From assembly GCA_030673645.1 (NCBI GenBank), contig DAOVIO010000120.1:1-12598 (forward strand): a DNA stretch of 12,598 nucleotides, read 5' to 3'. The DNA comes from JAGLSB01 sp023135955 (GTDB lineage Bacteria; Bacteroidota; Bacteroidia; Bacteroidales; GCA-2748055). The notes under the pieces were generated by a model. It ran no database searches. It was not told the origin of the DNA and was given only the letters and a program-made list of their open reading frames with translations. This document shows positions 1-7,417 of the stretch, in pieces (position 1 is the first letter of the stretch; each line of letters starts with the position of its first letter). Made by a program: the position numbers and the translations under genes.

Positions 1-3000
1 AGACTATCGTATGCATGTGCCCAGGACCCGCCATTATCATCACCTGTTGCGCTTGCATTAACGTATAAAATGCCTTCATATATGTAAATGATCACTTCTT
101 CTTCTGCTGAAGTATTGGTACCATCGCTCACTGTAAGCATGAGATTGTATTGTGGTGCGGTTTCATAACTCAAGGTAGCGCCAGTTGCCACATTAATCTC
201 ACCTGTAGCTCCGTCTAACTCAAAATTGCTGTCCTCATTGCCAGAAACTATTGTCCATGTTTGAAGGGTCGTGGCAGCATCTTCATCAGATCCGTTGACA
301 GTGCCCACCAATGTCCCGTCTGCAGCATTTTCATCCAGCGAAAATGCCAGGTTGGCATCAACAACAGGATCTTCGTTTACCTGGTTGACGTTAATAGTAA
401 TAGTATTTGAAGCTGAAGTATTCGTACCATCTCCAACTGTTAAAGTCAGTACAAATTGAGTGGTAGTTTCATAGTCAAATACTGCTATTTCAGTAGTGCT
501 CAGTTCAGCACTTGAAGCATCAAGGGCAAAATAACCCAGATCATTTCCATCTGTTATGGTCCAATCCTGTAGGACGGTTTCCGGATCACTATCGGTAGCC
601 AGTACGGTCCCCAATGTGCTTTCCCCGGAATTCTCATCAATATCGAACACCTGCGAATCTGTTATAACAGGTGTAGTTAGATCAACATCCTCAAGATCGA
701 TGGTAATATCTTCGGTCACAGATGTGCTTGTACCATCGCTAACTGTAAGAGTAAGGATATATTGAATAGTTATTTCATAGTCCAGGGATGCGTCGTTGGC
801 AACCGTGAGTTCGCCAGTCGCAGCATCTATTTCAAAGTCACCTTCCTCATTACCTGCTGTTATTTGCCAGTCCTGCAGACTACCTGATGAATTTTGCACA
901 AATCCTGTAACGAAGCCTACTGAGCTTGCATTAGCGGCATCTTCAGCAATCAAATATGTTTGTCCGGCATCAATAATTACTTCTACAGGAGTAAAGGGCT
1001 GGGTTCTATAAAATGGGTATCCTCCATTCTCGGCTGCATTTATTCCCCATGGATCATCAAAATTCCATCCATTCGGAATATAGGTAGCTGCCATTTTCAT
1101 CTCTGCACTTGATTTCCCTGTCCCTCCGTCCGAAATTTCCTGTCCGGATGTTTCAATATCCCAATAGCTGGCCGAAAGTGAACTTCCTCCCCCGGTATAG
1201 TATCCAATGAGTCCGCCGGTTTCCGTTGTTCCGCTTACCGGACCATTGCTATAACAATTTTCGATACTACTGTTGCTGTTCCACCCAACCAGTCCACCTG
1301 TCGTCGCAGTACCGGTGACTGTTCCTGTAGAATACGAGTTGAGCAAAGAAGCATCATAGTTGTGATAGCCTATCAGTCCTCCAATAAGTGAATTTCCTGA
1401 AACAGTACCTGAGAAAAAGATTTTATTAACGACTGTACCTTGTGTAGAACCAACGATACCTCCACAAGCATTATCAGTGGTGCTTGCATTAACAGCGGAA
1501 CTAACATTAATAATCTGCCCGTCGATAGAAGCACCTACAAGTCCTCCTGCACTGCTATAAGCGTTTACTTCACCATCAACGACACAATTGTTTATTGGTG
1601 TACCTTTAGCTAAACCTGCTAGTCCGCCTGTCCATGTTTTTCCTGTAATGTCTATTCCGGCGAGGGAAATATTGGACATTTCTGCACCATAAACATAGCC
1701 GAACAGACCAACATAATTATCCTCATCCCGATTTATGAATAGATTTGAAATAGTGTGATTGTTTCCTTCAAAGTTCCCCGTAAATTTTACATAATTTGAT
1801 CCCAAAGGCTCCCAACCTGCACCCTCATGGTAGAAATCTCCATCCACAGCATCGCCACCAAGATCCAGATCAGTAGTGAGTATGAAACTACTGTCAAGCA
1901 GGAAGCGAATATCATCCAGTTGAGTAGCAGTACTTATTTGCCATGGATCTCCATCGGAACCTGTACCACCATCAAATAATTTCACATGAGAATATCCCTG
2001 GAATCTTAAGAAAGGATATCCATCGTTTTCACCGACATTGTATCCCCATGTATTATTAAAATCCCATCCCTTCCCTATAAAGAAGGCCTGCTTTTGCATC
2101 ATCTCCGTGGTAAGTCCTGTACCTCCAGAGGAATTTGACTGCCCACTGGTTTCTGTATCCCAGTAGCAATTTTCTACGAAGGATGTAGTATTGGCCCATG
2201 CCAGCCCCCCCTTAAAAGAGCTTGAAGCTGTAACAAGGCCGGTTGAATAAGAATTGATAATTGATCCACCATTATGGCCTACCAGGCCAGCGACGCCTTC
2301 ACTGCCATTTACTGCGCCCCGGGCATACGAATTTTCTATCGTTCCGTTTTGATAACCTACAAGTCCTCCCACAGTCAGGTTTCCGCTGACACTTGCAGTA
2401 CTGAATGATTTATTAATGTTACTCTCGTAGTTCTCTCCAATAAGCCCACCAAGACCGTGTTCCCCGGAAACGGATCCGGTACTTCTACAATCAGAGATTT
2501 CTGTGCTATTCTTCACAAAACCTGCGAGGGCCCCTGCATACCAGGACCCGTTGACATTTGCATCTATCAGGTTCACACCGGACAAAACAGCTCCATCTAC
2601 CATTCCAAATAAACCAGCAAAGTTTTCGCTGCTGGAGATGTATAGATTGGAAATTGCAAAACCATTACCATCATAATTTCCTGTAAACGGATTGTCTAAG
2701 TCACCAATCGGAGTCCACCCTATTCCGCTATTAATCTCAACTATACCCAGGTCGATATAACCAGTTTGAATGTAATAGGCATCGAGATTATTCCGGACCT
2801 CATTCAACTGATAACAATTCGACACCCGGAAAGGATCCTCCTGGGTTCCGGAACCTAACATTGGTATTGGAAAAACCCAGGCTGCTCCAGGAACCCCATC
2901 TTGGGGTCCTCCTAAAATTATTTTGGAACCGTCAGCGCTCAGAGATACTGAGTAACCCTGAATTGAGACTCCAACATTGCCTGTCCCTACCAATTTACTA

Positions 3001-4334
3001 CCTTGCTGTGTCCAGGTATTGCTGCTACGGTGATATATCCAGGCAGCTCCTATAGCACCATTATCTCCGTATCCACCAACTAATGCTGTATTGCCATCGG
3101 CGCTTAATGCTACTCCTGATCCCTGTCTTGATGTTGTTCCGACATAATCGCTCCCAATTAGTTTAGTTCCCTGTTGAGTCCAGGCACCTCCACTGCGGGT
3201 AAAAATCCAGGCAGCTCCTATATAATCATCATCGAGGAATCCACCTACCATAGCTGTATTGCCATCGGCACTCAGAGATACTGAGATCCCCTGACTAGGG
3301 GTCCCATCATAGCCTGTTCCTACCAATTTACTACCCTGCTGTGTCCAGGTACTGCCGCTGCGTGCATATATCCAGACAGCTCCAATATCACCATTATCTT
3401 TGTATCCACCTACAATTGTGGTATTGCCATCTGCACTCAGAGCTACTGATTTACCTTGATAAGATTGACCGATACCGTCAGTCCCCACTAATTTACTACC
3501 CTGCTGAGTCCAGGTACTACCGCTGCGCGAAAAAATCCAGGTAGCTCCTTTGCCAACATTATCACTACTTCCACCTAGAATAGCCGTATTCCCATCAGCA
3601 CTCAAAGCTACAGAACTACCCTGAGCAGAATTTCCTGCATTGCCAGTACCTACCAATTTGCTGCCCTGCTGTGTCCAAGTGCTGCCACTGCGGGTATAAA
3701 TCCAGGCAGCTCCTGTACTACTATTATCTCCGTATCCACCAACTATAGCCGTGTTGCCATCAGCGCTTATTGCTACTGAAAAGCCTTGGTGCGAGTTCCC
3801 TATATTATCGTTTGCTTCTAAAATTGCCTGTTGTGTCCAGGCACCGCCATTGCGGGTATAAATCCAGGCAGCTCCAGTATAATTATTATCGTTAGATCCA
3901 CCTACGATAGCTGTGCTGCCATCGGCGCTAATGGATACAGATTCACCATGCCAGGAAGCACCGGAATAGCCGCTGGGTGTCAATTTACTACCCTGCTGGT
4001 CAATGGGAATTAGCGCTTGAGCTACAGAAAAGTTATTGGCACTGTTAGTAATAACTCCATCGTTAACAATAGAAATCTTGCCTGTTATTGCTCCCGGCAT
4101 TACCATACCCACCAGTGCAATGCCATCGTTTGAAATAATAATAGCATCAGTTCCACCTATTGAGAAGTGGGTGGGGCTGGCTAAACCAGTGCCAATAATG
4201 CTTACAACAGTACCTATTGGGCCTGAACTTGGTGAAAAGGATGTAATTACAGGTTGGGCAAATGCCTCGCTACCAAAACCCACTAAAATAAGGGTAATTA
4301 GCATATTTTGAATCGAGCATTTCAAATTGTTCAT
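1..4334 (-). CDS. Large secreted multi-domain surface protein (IPT/TIG, FG-GAP, GLUG, cadherin-like, beta-helix start), 3' end beyond window
   Basis: Read on the reverse strand, this frame is open from the ATG at 4334-4332 to the window edge: 1,444 complete codons with no stop, so the C-terminus is missing. An in-frame TAA about ten codons upstream and no other ATG between support this start; no Shine-Dalgarno sequence is evident at a normal distance. Order of parts: signal peptide (residues 1-26, hydrophobic MLITLILVGF, likely cut after AFA); IPT/TIG-like domain (about 28-104); seven FG-GAP-type repeats (about 115-490); two GLUG modules (about 493-1110); three cadherin-like domains (about 1114-1420); then LYVNASATG, typical of the start of a right-handed beta-helix domain. 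Such modules bind carbohydrate, calcium or protein on the cell surface, so an adhesin or extracellular structural role is inferred. A type IX secretion tail could lie off-window. No catalytic motif was recognised, and the ligand is unknown. Confidence 0.93.
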   Translation of the reverse strand, partial: MNNLKCSIQNMLITLILVGFGSEAFAQPVITSFSPSSGPIGTVVSIIGTGLASPTHFSIGGTDAIIISNDGIALVGMVMPGAITGKISIVNDGVITNSANNFSVAQALIPIDQQGSKLTPSGYSGASWHGESVSISADGSTAIVGGSNDNNYTGAAWIYTRNGGAWTQQAILEANDNIGNSHQGFSVAISADGNTAIVGGYGDNSSTGAAWIYTRSGSTWTQQGSKLVGTGNAGNSAQGSSVALSADGNTAILGGSSDNVGKGATWIFSRSGSTWTQQGSKLVGTDGIGQSYQGKSVALSADGNTTIVGGYKDNGDIGAVWIYARSGSTWTQQGSKLVGTGYDGTPSQGISVSLSADGNTAMVGGFLDDDYIGAAWIFTRSGGAWTQQGTKLIGSDYVGTTSRQGSGVALSADGNTALVGGYGDNGAIGAAWIYHRSSNTWTQQGSKLVGTGNVGVSIQGYSVSLSADGSKIILGGPQDGVPGAAWVFPIPMLGSGTQEDPFRVSNCYQLNEVRNNLDAYYIQTGYIDLGIVEINSGIGWTPIGDLDNPFTGNYDGNGFAISNLYISSSENFAGLFGMVDGAVLSGVNLIDANVNGSWYAGALAGFVKNSTEISDCRSTGSVSGEHGLGGLIGENYESNINKSFSTASVSGNLTVGGLVGYQNGTIENSYARGAVNGSEGVAGLVGHNGGSIINSYSTGLVTASSSFKGGLAWANTTSFVENCYWDTETSGQSNSSGGTGLTTEMMQKQAFFIGKGWDFNNTWGYNVGENDGYPFLRFQGYSHVKLFDGGTGSDGDPWQISTATQLDDIRFLLDSSFILTTDLDLGGDAVDGDFYHEGAGWEPLGSNYVKFTGNFEGNNHTISNLFINRDEDNYVGLFGYVYGAEMSNISLAGIDITGKTWTGGLAGLAKGTPINNCVVDGEVNAYSSAGGLVGASIDGQIINVSSAVNASTTDNACGGIVGSTQGTVVNKIFFSGTVSGNSLIGGLIGYHNYDASLLNSYSTGTVTGTATTGGLVGWNSNSSIENCYSNGPVSGTTETGGLIGYYTGGGSSLSASYWDIETSGQEISDGGTGKSSAEMKMAATYIPNGWNFDDPWGINAAENGGYPFYRTQPFTPVEVIIDAGQTYLIAEDAANASSVGFVTGFVQNSSGSLQDWQITAGNEEGDFEIDAATGELTVANDASLDYEITIQYILTLTVSDGTSTSVTEDITIDLEDVDLTTPVITDSQVFDIDENSGESTLGTVLATDSDPETVLQDWTITDGNDLGYFALDASSAELSTTEIAVFDYETTTQFVLTLTVGDGTNTSASNTITINVNQVNEDPVVDANLAFSLDENAADGTLVGTVNGSDEDAATTLQTWTIVSGNEDSNFELDGATGEINVATGATLSYETAPQYNLMLTVSDGTNTSAEEEVIIYIYEGILYVNASATGDDNGGSWAHAYDS
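78..995 (-). repeat. Three tandem cadherin-like domains
   Basis: Three domains of about 102 residues (roughly 995-689, 688-377 and 376-78) share an order of motifs. Each has an acidic start (IAEDAAN, IDENSG, LDENAAD), a W-x-I-x-x-G-N segment, F-x-L/I-D-A-x-T-G-E-L or similar, a D/S-Y-E-T segment, and a final L-T-V-S/G-D-G-T. These match bacterial cadherin or cadherin-like repeats, in which the DEN, DxD and DG acidic residues usually bind calcium. The role is probably a rigid stalk or an adhesion segment. The second copy has SSAELST where the others have ATGEL/ATGEI. Confidence 0.85.
1005..1989 (-). repeat. GLUG module 2, paralogous to module 1
   Basis: This repeats the plan of module 1 with diverged sequence. 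It opens with GSDGDPWQIS and T-Q-L-D-D-I, continues through VGLFG, GGLAG, GGLVG, GGIVG, GGLIG, GGLVG and GGLIG, and closes with SYWDIETSGQ, GGTG, GWNFDDPWG and GYPFYRT. Matching opening and closing signatures show that a whole module of about 300 residues was duplicated. Module 2 carries more GLUG units than module 1, so units were also gained or lost afterwards. Confidence 0.85.
1990..2860 (-). repeat. GLUG module 1
   Basis: The module opens with SGTQEDPFRVSN and a Q-L-N-E-V segment, then repeats short glycine-rich motifs of the GLUG family: AGLFG, GALAG, GGLIG, GGLVG and AGLVG. Phrases such as I-x-N-S-Y-S-T-G-x-V lie between them. It closes with CYWDTETSGQ, a GGTG turn, GWDFNNTWG and GYPFLRF. 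GLUG repeats are found in bacterial extracellular proteins, including some peptidase-associated and adhesin-like ones. No enzymatic residues can be assigned. Confidence 0.85.
2865..3947 (-). repeat. Seven tandem 165-bp repeats encoding FG-GAP-type beta-propeller blades
   Basis: Seven repeats of about 55 residues follow one another. The core of each reads like G-x-S-V-A-L-S-A-D-G-N-T-A-I-V-G-G, then a loop of the D-N-x-x-x-G type, then A-A-W-I-Y-T-R-S-G, then W-T-Q-Q-G-S-K-L-V-G. Repeats 2-6 are closest to each other. The first is slightly divergent after WTQQ and the seventh loses its WTQQ end, as expected for end repeats. The pattern matches the FG-GAP_2 class; FG-GAP repeats in integrin alpha chains make seven-bladed propellers, so seven copies suggest one closed propeller. 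At the DNA level 3322-3362 and 3487-3527, exactly 165 bp apart, differ at 3 of 41 positions, which points to fairly recent duplication. Confidence 0.9.
4257..4334 (-). other. N-terminal signal peptide
   Basis: The first 26 codons of the surface protein read MNNLKCSIQN, then MLITLILVGF, then GSEAFA, followed by QPVITSF. One lysine early on, a ten-residue hydrophobic core and an A-F-A site make a classical type I signal peptide. There is no lipobox cysteine at the cleavage point, so a soluble or outer-surface protein is more likely than a lipoprotein. Confidence 0.85.
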
Positions 4335-4724
4335 GAGTATAAACTTTAAATTAAATCTCCATTAGAAAGTATCTGAATATATACGTCTAGTGATAGTAGA
4401 TAATCAATTGCTTTTTTTGTAATTAATGGGAAATCTGTCTTTATAAGTAATACTATTAACGCATTCAATTAAGTCCAAATTCGTTGTGCTATTTTTCTTG
4501 AAGTATAGGTATTAACCATAGAAATTAAAATAGTTATTGGACAAACTGAAAATGCATTATTATACTTATATTCAACTCTTTAAAATATTTATTTCACAAC
4601 AAAAACTTACTTAATACACATTTTCAAGAACAAGTTACGACCATATTATTAATATAACAAAATTTTATATATCCTGATACAATTGATTCTGAACGTAGAT
4701 GAAAAAAAGAAAGTTAATTTACTG

Positions 4725-4751
4725 ATGGCTAGTCACTAACCATTATAATGG
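4725..4751. repeat. Overlapping hairpin and perfect 12-bp palindrome
   Basis: ATGGCTAG (4725-4732) and CTAACCAT (4736-4743) can pair with one mismatch around a TCA loop. The second arm overlaps CCATTATAATGG (4740-4751), a perfect 12-bp palindrome, and ATGGCTA appears again immediately after it. The two pairings exclude each other. It could be a dimeric regulator site, or chance in AT-rich DNA. Confidence 0.35.
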
Positions 4752-4881
4752 CTATAAGGCATTGAATGAAGGTTTAATTGAATTATAACTTGTAAGTTGA
4801 ATAAGATTAATCAAACAAAAACAAACTAAAAAGTCATAAAACTCTAATACGAAACTACAGTAAAATAATACCTCTATGTAA

Positions 4882-4899
4882 ATACTGCAGTTTCAGTAT
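4882..4899. repeat. Inverted repeat ATACTG-N6-CAGTAT
   Basis: Two perfect 6-bp arms, ATACTG and CAGTAT, are separated by CAGTTT. The site sits about 50 bp upstream of the candidate -7 element, a position that would suit an activator. The short arms mean chance is a real alternative. Confidence 0.3.
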
Positions 4900-4950
4900 A
4901 GTAAATAATGCTATAAAACACACATTAAACAGTTAATCCTGAATATTTTG

Positions 4951-4958
4951 TACATTTG
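4951..4958 (+). promoter_or_regulatory. Candidate Bacteroidota-type -7 element TACATTTG
   Basis: TACATTTG fits the TAnnTTTG -7 consensus of the Bacteroidota housekeeping sigma factor exactly and lies 58 bp before the ATG at 5017. Transcription would start near 4964-4966, giving a leader of about 50 nt. A clear TTTG or TTG at the expected -33 position was not seen, so this rests on one half-element in AT-rich DNA. Confidence 0.4.
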
Positions 4959-5016
4959 AAATAAAGACATATAATAATAGAATATTTAATCTGATAGAGT
5001 TTTATATAATAATTTT

Positions 5017-5850
5017 ATGAGAAATCTTCTCAATATCACGAGTGACCCAAATGAAACAATTCAGGATGTAAGAACGCAATTATTATTCTTGATATTAATT
5101 ATTATAAACATTCTGGGAGTTCCTATTGTAATCATTGGTTTCATTGAGGCTTTCATTCTTGGTCAATACTTAACAGCCTCGTCATATATTATTTTTTTCA
5201 GCCCTGTCTTATTTGCAACAATATTCCGAAAAAAAATATCTTATCAACTTTGCACCGGTTCTATATTATTAAGCCTGTACTTAATAGGAATTATTAATTT
5301 AATTATTTATGGCTTTAGTGGAGCTGCAACACCAATATTTTTACTGCTACTGGTTTTTACCACTGTTTTTTTTGACATTAAGGCCGGCTTCAAAGCTGTT
5401 TTACTTTGCTTATTACCAATGCTTATTGTTGGTTTTCTGTATATTCAAAATATATTATCCCTTGATATTTCCTTGAGAGAAATATCTACAATCCCGGTTT
5501 CATGGTTCACAGCTTCTGCAGTATTATTCTTTTTTGGAATTCTTATTGTATTAAGCTTTGGAATAATTCAAAAGAAGATGCTTCATAGTATGCAATTTTC
5601 AAAACAGAAAGCTGATGAATTTAAAAGAATAAATTTACAATTAAATGAAAATATTTTAATACGAAAGGAAACAGAAACTAAACTCAGGAATTTTCATAAT
5701 AAACTTGAAGATCTAATAAAAGAAAGAACAAAAGAACTGGAAGAAAAAAACATTGAACTGGAAAAGTTTAACAAACTTTTTATTGGCCGTGAACTCAGAA
5801 TTAAAGAACTGAAAGATAAGGTTAGAAAATTGAAAGAAAATGAAAAATAA
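5017..5850 (+). CDS. Six-helix membrane sensor-like protein with C-terminal coiled coil, no kinase domain
   Basis: The 277-residue product has a short N-terminal segment, then about six hydrophobic helices (roughly residues 21-45, 53-70, 78-98, 104-118, 126-145 and 163-184), then a charged coiled coil from about 190 to 277. The coil includes LIKERTKELEEKN and LEKFNKLFIGREL. From memory, the second phrase (usually FNKLFVGREL) recurs at the ends of sensory proteins in Bacteroidota and related bacteria. The membrane part resembles input domains fused to histidine kinases or PAS proteins elsewhere, but HisKA, HATPase, PAS and GGDEF motifs are all absent. It may pass a membrane signal to a partner through its coil, or be the surviving front of a split sensor. 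An in-frame stop at 4987-4989 with no earlier ATG supports this start. No Shine-Dalgarno sequence is seen. It is the first gene of the plus-strand cluster. Confidence 0.85.
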   Translation: MRNLLNITSDPNETIQDVRTQLLFLILIIINILGVPIVIIGFIEAFILGQYLTASSYIIFFSPVLFATIFRKKISYQLCTGSILLSLYLIGIINLIIYGFSGAATPIFLLLLVFTTVFFDIKAGFKAVLLCLLPMLIVGFLYIQNILSLDISLREISTIPVSWFTASAVLFFFGILIVLSFGIIQKKMLHSMQFSKQKADEFKRINLQLNENILIRKETETKLRNFHNKLEDLIKERTKELEEKNIELEKFNKLFIGRELRIKELKDKVRKLKENEK

Positions 5851-5914
5851 AGATAAAACCAAAGAGCAACTTTTAAAAGAGATCAGTCAATTAAAAGTCA
5901 AAATTATTATATAA
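5840..5914 (+). pseudogene. 24-codon ORF resembling the N-terminus of a PAS/histidine-kinase protein; probable remnant or frameshifted start
   Basis: The ATG at 5840 overlaps the end of the membrane-sensor gene by 11 bp, and the frame reads MKNKDKTKEQ then LLKEISQLK before VKIIII-like residues and a TAA at 5912-5914. From memory, MKxKxKTKEQL-x-x-E-x-x-x-L is a common opening of PAS-containing histidine kinases that directly follow sensors ending in FNKLFVGREL. Here the similarity stops after about 19 residues. The cheR frame, one base back, is open from 5857 with no ATG until 5929 and reads SQNYYINLIEL just before the annotated start. So this could be a deleted kinase gene, a cheR 5' end broken by a one-base change, or a short coupling ORF. 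No classical slippery heptamer was found. Confidence 0.4.
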
Positions 5915-5928
5915 ACTTAATTGAACTT

Positions 5929-6819
5929 ATGAAAGAAATAATAAGTCAGTTTGAACAAAAATTAAAGAAGGAAGAAAAGGAATTACATAGCGATTCAAAC
6001 GCAAATATAGAAAATATAGAGGTCGAATTGCTCCTGGATGCAATATTAAAACAATATGGATATGATTTCAGGAATTATTCGGCTGCTTCAAGGAAACGAA
6101 GGATAAAGAATTTCTTAAGCAATACAAAATATTCAAAAATTTCGGAATTGATTGTGCATTTGCTTTATGACACTACATTCCTCGAAAAATTTATATTCAA
6201 TTTCTCTGTTACTGTAACGGAGATGTTCAGAGATCCATCAGTATACAAAACAATTAGAAAAATTGTTATTCCGTTATTGAAAACATATCCCTTTGTTAAA
6301 ATCTGGCATGCCGGATGCGCCTCAGGAGAGGAGGTTTATTCGATGGCTATTCTATTAAAAGAAGAGGGTATATATGACAAGTGCCAGATTTATGCTACAG
6401 ATATGAATGATAGTATTTTAAAACAGGCTAAAGAAGGAATTTACTCCATAAAATCCCTTAAAGAGTATACATATAATTATCAAAAAGCGGGTGGTGCGAA
6501 TTCCTTTTCTGAGTTTTACTATTCCAAATATGATTCCATAATAATCAATAACGAACTGAAAAAAAATATAACATTTGCCAATCACAATCTTGTTACTGAT
6601 TCTTTATTTGGAGAGATGCACTTTATTGTCTGCAGGAATGTGCTGATATATTTCAATAATATTTTGCAGGATCGGGTATTGAAACTTTTTAACGACAGCC
6701 TGATTTTAGATGGATTTTTATGCCTTGGCAAAAAAGAAAGTCTGAATTTTTCCACCATATCTGATAATTATCAAAAAATAGCAGATAAAGAAAAAGTATA
6801 TCAAAAAAAACATGAATAA
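5929..6819 (+). CDS. cheR: CheR-type protein-glutamate O-methyltransferase
   Basis: The 296-residue product is a normal length for CheR, which uses S-adenosylmethionine to methylate glutamates in chemoreceptor coils in the cytoplasm. An N-terminal helical part (about 30-90) with RKRRIKNFL matches the CheR N-domain. The catalytic domain has TEMFRDP (97-103; TxFFRDP is usual, so one F is M), the SAM-binding IWHAGCASGEEVYS (125-138), ATDMND (156-161), ANHNL (217-221) and CRNVLIYF (235-242). All key motifs are intact, so it should be active. No chemoreceptor, CheA or CheW gene lies in the window, so its substrate may be an unusual one such as the neighbouring hybrid kinase; that is inference. Its frame is open 72 bp upstream of the ATG without another ATG. 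Its stop codon overlaps the cheB start. Confidence 0.93.
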   Translation: MKEIISQFEQKLKKEEKELHSDSNANIENIEVELLLDAILKQYGYDFRNYSAASRKRRIKNFLSNTKYSKISELIVHLLYDTTFLEKFIFNFSVTVTEMFRDPSVYKTIRKIVIPLLKTYPFVKIWHAGCASGEEVYSMAILLKEEGIYDKCQIYATDMNDSILKQAKEGIYSIKSLKEYTYNYQKAGGANSFSEFYYSKYDSIIINNELKKNITFANHNLVTDSLFGEMHFIVCRNVLIYFNNILQDRVLKLFNDSLILDGFLCLGKKESLNFSTISDNYQKIADKEKVYQKKHE

Positions 6820-7378
6820 TATCAATTATAGAGCTATTGTTATTGGGACATCTGCCGGAGGGATGGATGCGCTTGAGAAAATTATTCCAAAAATACCTGG
6901 TAATTTTTCCATTCCGATAATTATTGTTCGTCATCTACATGCCAATACTAATGAATTTCCAGGATATTATTTAATAAAAAATAGTGCGCTTAAAGTAAAA
7001 GAAGCAGATGAGAAAGAATCAATAAAGAAAGGATATGCATATATAGCTCCCGTTAATTATCATCTATTAGTTGATGATGATGAGACTTTTTCATTATCAG
7101 TTGATGAAAAAGTGAATTATAGCCGTCCCTCAATCGATGTACTTTTTCAAAGCGCTGCTGAAATTTATAAATCGCAACTGATTGGTATCATTTTAACCGG
7201 TGCTAATAAGGACGGTGCTGAAGGATTAAAAATAATAAAACAATACGGTGGATTGACAATTGTTCAGGATCCTGAAGAAGCAAAATCAGAAGTTATGCCA
7301 CGTACCGCTCTAAACACCTGCAAAGTGGATTATATTTTTTCACTTAAGGATATTGCGGATTATATAATAGATCTATAA
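6812..7378 (+). CDS. cheB: CheB-type protein-glutamate methylesterase, catalytic domain only
   Basis: The 188 residues correspond to the CheB catalytic domain, which hydrolyses glutamyl methyl esters and deamidates glutamines on receptor coils. The catalytic triad can be read off: Ser14 in GTSAGG (12-17), His41 in RHLHA (40-44) and Asp134 in LTGANKDGAEG (128-138). The spacing closely matches the triad of enteric CheB (S164, H190, D286). PSIDVLF (106-112) and QDPEEAKSEVMPRTAL (152-167) are also typical. The N-terminal receiver domain of classical CheB is missing, so phosphorylation by CheA cannot control it in the usual way. The start overlaps the cheR stop by 8 bp (ATGAATAA), implying translational coupling and matched amounts of the two enzymes. 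Receiver-less CheB proteins are known in several phyla. Confidence 0.93.
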   Translation: MNNINYRAIVIGTSAGGMDALEKIIPKIPGNFSIPIIIVRHLHANTNEFPGYYLIKNSALKVKEADEKESIKKGYAYIAPVNYHLLVDDDETFSLSVDEKVNYSRPSIDVLFQSAAEIYKSQLIGIILTGANKDGAEGLKIIKQYGGLTIVQDPEEAKSEVMPRTALNTCKVDYIFSLKDIADYIIDL

Positions 7379-7409
7379 AATAAAAAGCGTTATTAAAACA
7401 ACAAATTAT

Positions 7410-7417
7410 AAGGAGGT
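7410..7417 (+). promoter_or_regulatory. Strong Shine-Dalgarno sequence AAGGAGGT for the hybrid kinase
   Basis: AAGGAGGT lies 6 nt before the ATG at 7424 and matches the 16S anti-Shine-Dalgarno sequence over eight bases. The other starts in this cluster (5017, 5929, 6812, 11561) have only A/T-rich upstream sequence, as is usual in Bacteroidota. The site fixes the start and may set a separate expression level for the kinase within the operon. Confidence 0.8.

Larger units (their letters stand above)
4335..5016. other. Divergent intergenic region, AT-rich, no gene seen
   Basis: These 682 bp separate the reverse-strand surface protein from the plus-strand signalling cluster. No plausible coding frame is present; short ATG frames close within a few codons. 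The region must carry promoters for both sides. A right-facing TAnnTTTG element lies at 4951-4958. For the leftward gene no perfect TAnnTTTG was found; a one-mismatch version (TTAGTTTG read on the minus strand) lies near 4832-4839. Inverted repeats occur at 4725-4751 and 4882-4899. Confidence 0.7.

Noticed and set aside
2865..3947. CRISPR-like or satellite array
   Set aside because: The 165-bp period has no short repeat/variable spacer structure, and the repeats translate in one frame as FG-GAP blades.
271..4311. Plus-strand open frames of 60-91 codons across the left third (such as 271-459, 2861-3055 and 4036-4311)
   Set aside because: They are antisense to a 1,444-codon reverse-strand frame with a signal peptide and clear domain repeats, and their translations show no family features.
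5889..5905. Programmed -1 frameshift site joining the short ORF to cheR
   Set aside because: The TTAAAAG stretch is not a slippery heptamer in the correct zero frame, and no clear stimulatory stem follows; a mutation or remnant explains it more simply.
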